This document shows positions 7,306 to 13,357 of a DNA stretch of 14,768 nucleotides, piece by piece (the first letter of the stretch is position 1; the number at the start of each line of letters is the position of its first letter). A program made the position numbers and the translations under genes. A model generated the notes under the pieces. The model was given only the letters and a program-made list of their open reading frames with translations, searched no databases and was not told where the DNA came from. This DNA comes from an uncultured Bacilli bacterium (GTDB lineage: Bacteria; Bacillota_I; Bacilli_A; RF39; UBA660). Where the stretch lies: NCBI GenBank assembly GCA_947623855.1, contig CANQHW010000013.1, positions 1-14,768 of the forward strand, read 5' to 3'.

Positions 7306-7447
7306 ACCTGAAGGTAATAGGTTGCTTTTTCATAAAACCGAGTAAGTGATTTATTGGGAGTTCGAATACCTAGTGGTGTTGAATAACGGCTTAGCCGGGA
7401 TCCTAAAGCTAGGAATAGAACACCCACCTCGTGCGAGCGGGTTTTTT
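7306..7447 (+). ncRNA. Candidate structured RNA / attenuator, family not recognised
   Basis: The ~140-base interval between a good promoter and an intrinsic terminator is richer in G+C than its surroundings and can fold in two domains. Domain 1: AGGTA (7312-7316) with TACCT (7367-7371), enclosing hairpins GGTT/AACC (7320-7323 with 7336-7339) and AGTAA/TTATT (7341-7345 with 7351-7355), and a T-loop-like GTTCGAAT at 7360-7367. Domain 2: GTGGTGTT (7373-7380) with AACACCCAC (7419-7427, one bulged C), enclosing CGGC-TTA-GCCG (7387-7397) and TCCTA-AAGC-TAGGA (7401-7414). The right arm of domain 2 shares bases with the terminator, as in riboswitches. No T-box core (TGGNACCGCG), TPP, FMN, SAM, 6S, SRP or RNase P hallmark is visible. 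It could be a small RNA or a leader separated from its gene by the TnpB element. Confidence 0.5.
7422..7447 (+). terminator. Intrinsic terminator of the structured RNA
   Basis: ACCC (7422-7425) with GGGT (7439-7442), inner CTC (7428-7430) with GAG (7435-7437), loop GTGC, then six T. The left arm ACCC overlaps the domain 2 pairing partner, so the two helices exclude each other. Confidence 0.75.
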
Positions 7448-7500
7448 ATCACATTGTAGCCTGGCCTTTGGGTTTTATTATGGTTTCTATAATGTTTTTC

Positions 7501-7530
7501 TTGACGAACGCAAGTTTGTAGGTGTATAAT
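7501..7530 (+). promoter_or_regulatory. tnpB promoter
   Basis: TTGACG (7501-7506), 18 bases, TATAAT (7525-7530), followed by AAGGAG at 7539-7544 and ATG at 7554. Because the preceding RNA has its own terminator, tnpB need not depend on read-through. Confidence 0.7.
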
Positions 7531-7553
7531 TATTTTACAAGGAGAAAATAGTT

Positions 7554-8690
7554 ATGATTATCAATAAAGCTTATAAATTTAGATTGTATCCTAATGAATA
7601 TCAAAGAGAATTAATTAATAAAACTATAGGTTGTACTAGGTTTATCTATAACTATATGTTAAATAAGAAAAAAGATAGTATTAACTTATCAAATTTTGAT
7701 TTAATTAAACAAATACCAGCTTTAACTATAGAATATCCTTTTCTAAAAGAAGTAGATAGTTGTGCTTTAAGATGTGCTTTATTTGATTTAGATAATGGAT
7801 TCAAAAAATATTTTAATAAAAAAGGTGGTTATCCTAAGTTTAAAGCTAAAGGAGTAAAAGATAGTTATCGTACTAATTATATTAAAAATAAATATAAAGA
7901 TAAAGTTTATGAAAATATAAAATTAGATTTAATAAATAAAAAGATAATTCTACCTAAATTAAAAGAAGTAAAAATAAGAGGATATAGAAAATTAGAAAGA
8001 ATAAACGGAAGAATACTTAATGCTACTATATCTAAAGTAGCAGATAAATACTATGTATCTGTATGTATAGAAGAAAATTTAGATATAAAAGAAATAATAC
8101 CATCAAGTGTTGTAGGAATAGATGTAGGAATAAAAAGCTTAGTAACTACAAGTGCTGGAACTACTTATGGGAATCCTAATTACTTAAATAAGTATGAAAA
8201 AAGAATAAAGAGATTACAAAGAGATTTATCTAGAAAAATTAAAAATAGTAATAACTATTATAAAACTAAAATTAAATTAGAAGAAACATATAGAAAACTA
8301 AAAAATGCAAGAATTAAAACTAATGAAGAAATAGTAAGTAAAATAGTAAAAGAAAATGATATTATAATAAGTGAAGACTTAAGTATACAAACAATGATAG
8401 AAGAAGCAAATAAACACGCAAGAAAATCTATAACTAATTCTACAATGGGAGACATAATAAGAAGATTAAAATATAAATGCACTTGGTTAGGTAAGAAATT
8501 TTATCAAGTAAATAGATATTATGCAAGTAGTCAGATATGTTCAAGATGTGACCATAAAGAAATAAAAATGAAAGACTTAACAAAACGTGAATACAAATGT
8601 AGTAATTGTGGATTAGAAATAGATAGAGATATAAATGCCAGTATAAATATAATGGTTGAAGGATTATTTAAAAATTATAGATTTAATTAA
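7554..8690 (+). CDS. tnpB: TnpB, RNA-guided endonuclease of IS200/IS605-type elements
   Basis: TnpB uses a right-end-derived guide RNA to cut DNA next to a short transposon-associated motif and so helps keep the element in place; it is the ancestor group of Cas12. The 378 residues open with KAYKFRLYPNEYQRELI, the standard OrfB N terminus. The RuvC site is complete: D190 in VGIDVGIKSL, E274 in IISEDLSI and D359 in DRDINASIN. The zinc finger between the last two is C329-x2-C332 and C349-x2-C352 (ICSRC, KCSNC). Nothing indicates a catalytically dead TldR-type derivative. The start is fixed by AAGGAG nine bases before ATG 7554. Codon use (many AGA, ATA, AAA) is somewhat more AT-rich than the housekeeping genes. 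Confidence 0.95.
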   Translation: MIINKAYKFRLYPNEYQRELINKTIGCTRFIYNYMLNKKKDSINLSNFDLIKQIPALTIEYPFLKEVDSCALRCALFDLDNGFKKYFNKKGGYPKFKAKGVKDSYRTNYIKNKYKDKVYENIKLDLINKKIILPKLKEVKIRGYRKLERINGRILNATISKVADKYYVSVCIEENLDIKEIIPSSVVGIDVGIKSLVTTSAGTTYGNPNYLNKYEKRIKRLQRDLSRKIKNSNNYYKTKIKLEETYRKLKNARIKTNEEIVSKIVKENDIIISEDLSIQTMIEEANKHARKSITNSTMGDIIRRLKYKCTWLGKKFYQVNRYYASSQICSRCDHKEIKMKDLTKREYKCSNCGLEIDRDINASINIMVEGLFKNYRFN

Positions 8691-8699
8691 AAAATATAA

Positions 8700-8821
8700 A
8701 TATAAAAAATAAAGTACGGTCGCGACGATCGGAATTTAGGCTTGTGGAGGAGGAAGCTCCAATGAAACAAGAAAATGAATATTTAAATTATTTCATAGTT
8801 CTCACTAGGTGACCTGGCTTT
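8700..8821 (+). ncRNA. Probable omega RNA (reRNA) scaffold at the right end of the TnpB element
   Basis: The 3' flank of tnpB is GC-rich relative to its surroundings and carries the elements expected of a TnpB guide scaffold: the palindrome GTCGCGAC at 8719-8726, the string GGAATTTAGGCTTGTGGAGG (8731-8750) whose CTTGTGGAG part resembles scaffolds of Firmicute TnpB elements as I remember them, hairpin TGGAG/CTCCA (8745-8749 with 8757-8761), then ATGAAACAAGAA and the hairpin TCAC-TAG-GTGA. Such RNAs usually start within the 3' end of tnpB, so the 5' limit is uncertain. The guide would be the ~15-20 bases just after the element's right boundary, near 8815-8845. Confidence 0.55.
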
Positions 8822-8845
8822 AAAACTTATAATAAGGAGGTTTTT

Positions 8846-9514
8846 ATGTTTGATAGATTATTAAAGATTATCAAGAAAGAAGATTTAGATAAACTTAATA
8901 ACTTAAATATCTTACTAGTAGGTATCGGCGGAGTAGGGGGTTATACTTTAGAAGCTTTAGTTCGAATGGGAGTAGGGCATATTAGTATAGCTGATTATGA
9001 TGTAGTAGAAGAAAGTAATTTAAATAGGCAAATAATAGCGTTACATTCTAATATTGGTAAGTTAAAAGTAGATGTGGCAAAAAAAAGATGTTTAGATATT
9101 AATCCTAATATAGATATTAAACTTATTAAAGAAAAGTTAACTAAAGAAAATCTAGCAAACTTAAATATAAATAATTATGATTATATTATTGATGCTTGTG
9201 ATACTATTACGGTTAAGATAGAATTAATTAAATTAGCTACCTTAAATAATCTTAAAATTATTAGTTGTATGGGTACTGGTAATCGGTTTGATCCTACTAA
9301 ACTAGAAATAACGGATATTTCTAAAACTTATAATGATCCATTAGCTAAGGTTGTAAGAAAATTATTAAAAGAAGAGGGGATTAAACATACCAAAGTAGTT
9401 TTTAGCAAAGAAAACCCTGTAAAAACACATCAAAAGATTCCCGGGTCGACTAGTTTAGTTCCTAGTGTAGCGGGAATTTTATTAGCTGCGTATGTTATAA
9501 ATGAAGTTATTTAA
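8846..9514 (+). CDS. tcdA: tRNA threonylcarbamoyladenosine dehydratase (ThiF/E1-like)
   Basis: Uses ATP to convert t6A at position 37 of ANN-decoding tRNAs to the cyclic form ct6A. Residues 26-32 are GIGGVGG, the Rossmann nucleotide-binding loop of E1-like enzymes, followed by the acidic strand DYDVVEESNLNRQ. The CsdL/TcdA-specific part SCMGTGNRFDP, DISKTYNDPLAKVVR and VVFSKENP is clear and separates it from ThiF, MoeB and HesA, which also carry zinc cysteines absent here. At 222 residues it is slightly shorter than the E. coli protein. AAGGAGG at 8834-8840 sets the start at ATG 8846. The TnpB element lies directly upstream, and no convincing promoter remains between the element and the gene. 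It converges with rarA and overlaps it by 8 bases. Confidence 0.92.
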   Translation: MFDRLLKIIKKEDLDKLNNLNILLVGIGGVGGYTLEALVRMGVGHISIADYDVVEESNLNRQIIALHSNIGKLKVDVAKKRCLDINPNIDIKLIKEKLTKENLANLNINNYDYIIDACDTITVKIELIKLATLNNLKIISCMGTGNRFDPTKLEITDISKTYNDPLAKVVRKLLKEEGIKHTKVVFSKENPVKTHQKIPGSTSLVPSVAGILLAAYVINEVI

Positions 9515-10700
9515 GCATTTCGTCGTGAATTTTATTTAAATTATCTTCATATTTATTGGAACAAGGTTGGTAGTAAACTTTGTTTTTTATATTATCGGGT
9601 AAATATTGTTGTTTAACATAATGTTTAGGATAGTTGTGTGGATATTTATAGTTAGGATTACCATTATGAATATGGTCAGGAACATTACCGGTCGACCCAT
9701 TTCTTATATCTTCTAATGCGGCATCAATGCCCATAATGGCGCTGTTACTTTTAGGAGATAAGGCAAGTTCAATCACAACTTCGCCAAGGGGAATTCTCGC
9801 TTCCGGAAGGCCCACTAATTCGGCGGTTTCAATCGCTGCTCTAACTTTGGGACCCATTCCAGGATTAGCAAGTCCAATATCTTCATAAGCAATAACACTC
9901 ATTCTTCTGTAGATACTATCTAAATCTCCGGCTTCAATCATTCTTGCTAAGTAATGAAGGGCGGCATTAACGTCACTGCCGCGAATGGATTTTTGAAAAG
10001 CGGATAAAACTTCATAATAACCATCTTCATTTTTGTCGTGAAAGAAAACGGGTTTAGAATTAATCTTTTTAATTAAATCAATGGTAATTTTTTTATCTTG
10101 GGAAGCACTATAACTAACGTCCAATAAATTTAAAGCATTTCTAAAGTCTCCACTACTAAGACGAGCAATATATTCTAAAACGGGATCATCAATTTTAATA
10201 CCTGGTAAGTTAGGTAAAATATTTTTCATACCTTGAATAATGTCTTCAATTGTAAGTTCTTTTAATTCGTATATTTGGCAACGACTTCTAATGGCAGGAT
10301 TAATTGAATGATAAGGGTTTGAAGTAGTAAGTCCAATTAAAATAATTAAACCAGATTCAATATGGGGTAGTAATAAATCTTGTTTATCTTTATTTAAACG
10401 ATGTATTTCATCCATTACGACGATCATTTCGCCATACATTTTGGCTTCTTCAATAACGATATCAAAGTCACTTTTATTATTGATGGTAGCATTTAAAAAA
10501 CGATATTGCATTCCTAATTCATTAATAATGGCATTAGCAATACTTGTTTTACCAATTCCGGGTTTACCATATAAAATCATCGAAAATATTTTTTTATTTT
10601 TAACTAAATTATAAATAATACTTCCTTTTCCTACTAGATGTTGTTGACCAACGATATCTGCTAAAGATTTAGGACGTACTTTATTAGCTAGTAATTCCAT
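9507..10700 (-). CDS. rarA: Replication-associated recombination protein A, AAA+ ATPase
   Basis: RarA/MgsA acts at stalled replication forks and belongs to the clamp-loader-like AAA+ group. The 397 residues begin LLANKVRPKSLADIVGQQHLVG, the family signature. Walker A is GKPGIGKT (45-52, K51), Walker B is IVVMDEIH (D97, E98), sensor 1 is LTTSNP (124-129), and IRSRC (137-141) carries the arginine finger. SGDFRNALNLLD is the sensor 2 helix, and the C-terminal tetramerisation region with ARMIEAGD, RMSVIAYEDIGLANP and PNYKYPHNYP is present. Full length compared with the ~420-residue Bacillus protein. Start ATG at 10698-10700 follows AAGGTGATG. Divergent from the recombinase gene and convergent with tcdA. 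Confidence 0.95.
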   Translation of the reverse strand: MELLANKVRPKSLADIVGQQHLVGKGSIIYNLVKNKKIFSMILYGKPGIGKTSIANAIINELGMQYRFLNATINNKSDFDIVIEEAKMYGEMIVVMDEIHRLNKDKQDLLLPHIESGLIILIGLTTSNPYHSINPAIRSRCQIYELKELTIEDIIQGMKNILPNLPGIKIDDPVLEYIARLSSGDFRNALNLLDVSYSASQDKKITIDLIKKINSKPVFFHDKNEDGYYEVLSAFQKSIRGSDVNAALHYLARMIEAGDLDSIYRRMSVIAYEDIGLANPGMGPKVRAAIETAELVGLPEARIPLGEVVIELALSPKSNSAIMGIDAALEDIRNGSTGNVPDHIHNGNPNYKYPHNYPKHYVKQQYLPDNIKNKVYYQPCSNKYEDNLNKIHDEMLK

Positions 10701-10718
10701 AACATCACCTTAAGTATT

Positions 10719-10724
10719 ATTATA
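10719..10724 (-). promoter_or_regulatory. -10 box of the rarA promoter
   Basis: On the - strand TATAAT occupies 10724-10719, about 18 bases upstream of the rarA ATG, leaving a short leader with AAGGTGAT. No clear -35 is present 16-18 bases further out. Confidence 0.4.
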
Positions 10725-10742
10725 CCGTAAAACTTAAAACTA

Positions 10743-10751
10743 TGCTATAAT
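10743..10751 (+). promoter_or_regulatory. Extended -10 promoter of the xer gene
   Basis: TGCTATAAT (10743-10751) has the TGn extension that compensates for a poor -35, and lies 20 bases before ATG 10772. It faces away from the rarA promoter across a 71-base divergent gap. Confidence 0.55.
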
Positions 10752-10771
10752 AAGTATAAGAAAGTGATTAT

Positions 10772-11695
10772 ATGAAAGATTTTATTTATTATGATTTATT
10801 TAATGAGTATTTTGCTTATTTAAAATATGAAAGAAAACTATCCCAAAATACTTATCTTTCATATAAACAAAATATTAAAACTTGGCAAAATTATTTAACC
10901 CATAATAAAGAGATAACTCTTAATGAAAGTAAAGATAATAGTAAAATTATTAAAGTTACAGATACAGATTTACGTAATTTTTTTAATAGTTTAGATTTAG
11001 CAAGTAAAAGTAAAGCCCATTATATTACAGTAGTTAATTCTTTTTATAATTATTTAGTAGGAGAAAAGATAATGGATTATAATCCTTGTGAGAATATTAA
11101 ATCTCCTAAAATACCTAAAAAATTACCAAATTATTTAACGGAAGAAGAAATAAATAATCTTTTAAATATAACTTTAATTACGCCGTATGATTATCGGAAT
11201 AAAGCGATGTTAGAACTTTTATATGCTTCGGGTTTACGGGTTAGTGAATTAGTGGATTTAAAGATAACGGATATAGATTTACATAATGCTTTAGTAAGAG
11301 TTTATGGAAAGGGTAGTAAAGAAAGAATTGTTCCTTTAAATGATTATGCTATTGAGGCTTTAAAGGAATATATAGATAAATATCGGGCATTACTTTTAAA
11401 GAATAAGAATAGCGAATATTTATTTATTAATAATGCTTCTAATAAAATATCCAGGCAAGGGTTTTTTAAATTTTTAAAGAAGGAATGTAAGAGGGCAGGG
11501 ATTAAGAAGAATATCTATCCACATATTATAAGGCATACTTTTGCAACGCATTTACTAGCGCATGGAGCCGATTTACGCGTTATTCAAGTATTATTGGGAC
11601 ACGAAGATATTACAACGACTGAGATCTATACACATATAGAAAATAGTAAAATTAAAAAAGACTACGAGATGTATCATCCCCGTAGTCATAAATAA
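10772..11695 (+). CDS. Tyrosine site-specific recombinase, XerC/XerD family
   Basis: Resolves chromosome dimers at dif sites as half of a XerC-XerD pair. The N-terminal SAM-like core-binding domain (FAYLKYERKLSQNTYLSYKQN) spans residues 8-115. The catalytic domain holds all six active residues: R156 (GLRVSEL), K180 (GKGSKER), H251 and R254 (PHIIRHTFATHL), H277 (LLGHEDITTT) and the nucleophile Y286 (EIYTHI). The 307 residues are close to the usual ~295-300, with a few extra residues near 45-65. The ending YEMYHPRSHK matches Xer proteins rather than phage integrases. I cannot tell XerC from XerD; 'ADLRVIQVLLGHEDITTT' leans to XerD. No att-like repeats or excisionase flank it, so it is not read as an integrase of a mobile island. 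Confidence 0.92.
   Translation: MKDFIYYDLFNEYFAYLKYERKLSQNTYLSYKQNIKTWQNYLTHNKEITLNESKDNSKIIKVTDTDLRNFFNSLDLASKSKAHYITVVNSFYNYLVGEKIMDYNPCENIKSPKIPKKLPNYLTEEEINNLLNITLITPYDYRNKAMLELLYASGLRVSELVDLKITDIDLHNALVRVYGKGSKERIVPLNDYAIEALKEYIDKYRALLLKNKNSEYLFINNASNKISRQGFFKFLKKECKRAGIKKNIYPHIIRHTFATHLLAHGADLRVIQVLLGHEDITTTEIYTHIENSKIKKDYEMYHPRSHK
11652..11687 (-). terminator. Intrinsic terminator of the 47-residue repeat gene, inside the xer 3' end
   Basis: Read on the - strand, GACTACG (11687-11681) pairs with CGTAGTC (11666-11660), with an inner GATG/CATC helix and a 3-base loop, followed by six U from A 11654-11659. It is a strong GC-containing stem for this AT-rich region and lies wholly within the last xer codons, so the - strand gene terminates inside its convergent neighbour. 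Confidence 0.75.
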
Positions 11696-11717
11696 AGAGG
11701 TCAGTATCTTTATTTAT
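11688..11717. repeat. 11-base inverted repeat across the convergent stop codons
   Basis: ATAAATAAAGA (11688-11698) and TCTTTATTTAT (11707-11717) are perfect complements around an 8-base loop, and contain the stop codons of both xer (11693-11695) and the - strand gene (11710-11712). It may protect or end both transcripts, though no U-tract follows on the + strand. Confidence 0.5.
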
Positions 11718-11853
11718 TGTTATTTCTGGCACTATTACGTGCATTATTTCTAGCACAATTTTTAGCGTTAGAATTAGCGCTATTTTGAGCACTACTTCTA
11801 GCGTTATTATTATTTCGTGCAGAATTTTTGGCATTATTTCTTGCGTTTGACAT
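11710..11853 (-). CDS. 47-residue Ala/Asn/Arg tetrapeptide-repeat protein
   Basis: I do not recognise the family. After MS, almost the whole protein is a tandem repeat of x-Ala-(Arg/Lys/Gln/Asn)-(Asn/Ser): Ala at 4, 8, 12, then a two-residue slip, then 18, 22, 26, 30, 34, 38 and 42. Variants include NARN, NAKN, SARN, SAQN and CARN. It is strongly basic, has one Cys (33), no acidic residue, and no hydrophobic residue larger than Ala besides the initiator Met. GGGAGGT is eight bases before the ATG, and a strong intrinsic terminator follows the stop, so it is very probably expressed. Composition recalls small acid-soluble or other nucleic-acid-coating small proteins of Firmicutes, but I see no SASP signature. 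It is convergent with xer. The opposite-frame 60-residue reading in the same place is a shadow. Confidence 0.7.
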   Translation of the reverse strand: MSNARNNAKNSARNNNNARSSAQNSANSNAKNCARNNARNSARNNNK

Positions 11854-11989
11854 ATTACTTACCTCCCAATATTATTATGGATAGATTAGAAGTATTTATA
11901 ACGTTTATCTAAAAGTTTTTATGGAATATTTTGACAACCATTTAGGATAAAAGAAGAGGGTAGTTCATATACTTTATTGGTGAAATAAG

Positions 11990-12733
11990 ATGCAAGTAAT
12001 ATTACCTTTTATATTATCTTCGATAGCGGGTTTATCAACTATTATTGGGTGTTTATTTATGTTTGTAAAACCTAAAAATACGAATAAATTTATTCCATTA
12101 TGTTTGGCGTTTTCTTTAGGGATTATGATCTTAATAAGTATTACCGATTTAATACCATTGTCTTTTATTTCTTTAAATCATAAGTATTCTTTATTTAATA
12201 CAATTTTAATAAGTATTATTTGTTTTCTTTTAGGGGTGGTATTTACTTTATTTATTAATAAAAAGGTAAAACCACAGAGTGGGGGAAGTTTATATCGAAT
12301 TGGGATCTTATCGGGAATAGTTTTAGTCTTACATAATATACCGGAAGGAATAGCAACATTTATGAGTTCATATCAAGATATCAGTTTAGGAATTCCACTT
12401 ACTATTGCTATAATGCTTCATAATATTCCCGAAGGTATTTGTATTGCTATTCCAATTTATTATGCGACCAAAAGTAAATTACAAGCTTTAAAATATACTT
12501 TAATAAGTGGTTTATCTGAGCCTTTAGGAGCTTTAATTGCATTTGTAATATTAAAGAATTATATAAATGATTTTACGATTGCTTTGATTTTAATATTTGT
12601 TGGAGGGATGATGATTACTTTGTCAATTAATGAAATACTTCCGGAAGCAATAAAATATAGGGAAAATAAATACATCTATTTAGGTTTATTACTTAGTATT
12701 ATATTAATATTATTAAATACTTGGGTTTTTTAA
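11990..12733 (+). CDS. zupT: ZIP-family divalent metal transporter, ZupT type
   Basis: Membrane importer of Zn2+ and related divalent ions. The 247 residues form about eight membrane segments. The two hallmark metal-site helices are HNIPEGIAT at 115-123 (H115, N116, P118, E119) in the fourth segment and HNIPEG at 144-149 (H144, E148) in the fifth, with SGLSEPLGA and the later LSINEILPEA also family-typical. The order and spacing match E. coli ZupT from end to end; the cytoplasmic loop before the first motif (KKVKPQSGGS) is short and lacks the His-rich stretch of many ZIP proteins. GGTGAAATAAG precedes ATG 11990. TTGACA at 11931-11936 and TATACT at 11968-11973 are too far apart to pair, so the promoter is unresolved and no metal-regulator box was identified. 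It stands alone. Confidence 0.93.
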   Translation: MQVILPFILSSIAGLSTIIGCLFMFVKPKNTNKFIPLCLAFSLGIMILISITDLIPLSFISLNHKYSLFNTILISIICFLLGVVFTLFINKKVKPQSGGSLYRIGILSGIVLVLHNIPEGIATFMSSYQDISLGIPLTIAIMLHNIPEGICIAIPIYYATKSKLQALKYTLISGLSEPLGALIAFVILKNYINDFTIALILIFVGGMMITLSINEILPEAIKYRENKYIYLGLLLSIILILLNTWVF

Positions 12734-13260
12734 AGAAGAGATATAAGAATATTAAATTATGAAAAATAAAAGATTAATTTAATTATTGTTTTTATTTAAA
12801 AAATTTAGTTTAGAAGAAGAGTAGGAGGAGGAAGATATTATTAAATATATTTATTTTGAGTTTATCGGTTAACATAATATCAATTATACGAAGTTTTATA
12901 AAATAAGATTTTATAGGATTTTAAGGCTTAATATTAGGTATTTTATATAATTAATATATTAGATATTTAGTGATTATTTTTAGGATTTTAGATATATTAT
13001 TTTATTATCATTTTTTAGTTATATTTTAACTATAATGATTTAATTTTTTAAAACATTAAGTGATATCTTATTCATTAAATTATATTTCGATGCATTAAAA
13101 TGCATCATTAATTATAAGGGATTTAAAAGATATCTTTTTAATAAGTAATTTAATATATAAATAATATTTTGAAATATTTTAGATGAATTTTAAATTTTTT
13201 TATATATTAAATTATAATTAAATTAGTTAAATCTTAAATTATATATAGAAAAAGGGATGA
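12734..13260. other. AT-rich stretch without a gene (~527 bases)
   Basis: Very high A+T with stops in all frames. It holds no DnaA-box cluster, tRNA or CRISPR repeat that I can see. The notable contents are one perfect inverted repeat at 13089-13106, imperfect flanking repeats ending in GATATC, and an AGGAGGAGGAAG purine run at 12823-12834 that is not followed by a usable start codon. Confidence 0.6.
13089..13106. repeat. Perfect 8-base inverted repeat in the AT-rich stretch
   Basis: GATGCATT (13089-13096), AA, AATGCATC (13099-13106). Further out, TATCTT/AAGATA-type arms end in GATATC on both sides (about 13064-13069 and 13129-13134), so a larger imperfect hairpin of ~70 bases is possible. 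Could be a protein-binding dyad or a relic of a small element. Confidence 0.5.
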
Positions 13261-13261
13261 T

Positions 13262-13307
13262 AAAAAGAGTAGGTAAACAGGTTATATTACCTATTTATGC
13301 CCTACTC
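13262..13307 (-). terminator. Intrinsic terminator of the helix-turn-helix gene
   Basis: On the - strand GAGTAGG (13307-13301) pairs with CCTACTC (13273-13267); TAAA/TTTA and AGGT/ACCT extend the stem after a 3-base bulge, and TTTTTA follows. It lies ~50 bases past the stop at 13358. Confidence 0.75.
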
Positions 13308-13357
13308 CCCTATTCTGCCCTAGTCAGGGTATTTACACTTTATTTACATAAATTAAT

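Larger units (their letters stand above)
7450..8825 (+). mobile_element. Solitary TnpB element of the IS200/IS605 group (no tnpA), ends approximate
   Basis: A single tnpB with no Y1 transposase gene beside it. Subterminal hairpins typical of these elements can be proposed: left ATTATGG-TTT-CTATAAT at 7477-7493 and right TCAC-TAG-GTGA at 8802-8812. CCTGGC followed by C/T-rich sequence occurs at 7460-7468 and 8813-8821, but these elements make no target duplication, so I do not use it as a boundary. It would have to be moved by a TnpA elsewhere in the genome. Confidence 0.55.

Noticed and set aside
7313..7371. Functional tRNA gene
   Set aside because: The T stem cannot pair, arm lengths are wrong and no acceptor stem of seven pairs or CCA-compatible end exists.
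7236..7427. - strand reading of 63 residues with G-I-R-T-P
   Set aside because: No ribosome site, covers the promoter and body of the structured RNA; the motif is the usual artefact of translating a tRNA-like T loop in antisense.
7306..7560. Group I intron of an IStron (intron fused to tnpB)
   Set aside because: No recognisable P, Q, R or S core elements, and an intrinsic terminator lies between this RNA and tnpB.
8258..8482. - strand 74-residue frame inside tnpB
   Set aside because: Hydrophobic shadow of an AT-rich coding region with no ribosome site.
10772..11695. Phage or island integrase
   Set aside because: Length, ending and motifs are those of chromosomal XerC/XerD; no tRNA, att repeats or excisionase nearby.
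11652..11834. - strand 60-residue frame
   Set aside because: Shadow in another frame of the x-A-R-N repeat gene; lacks a ribosome site and contains that gene's terminator.
12823..12850. AGGAGGAGGAAG followed by a short hydrophobic frame
   Set aside because: No ATG, GTG or TTG at proper distance; only ATT/ATA codons would serve, so no gene is called.
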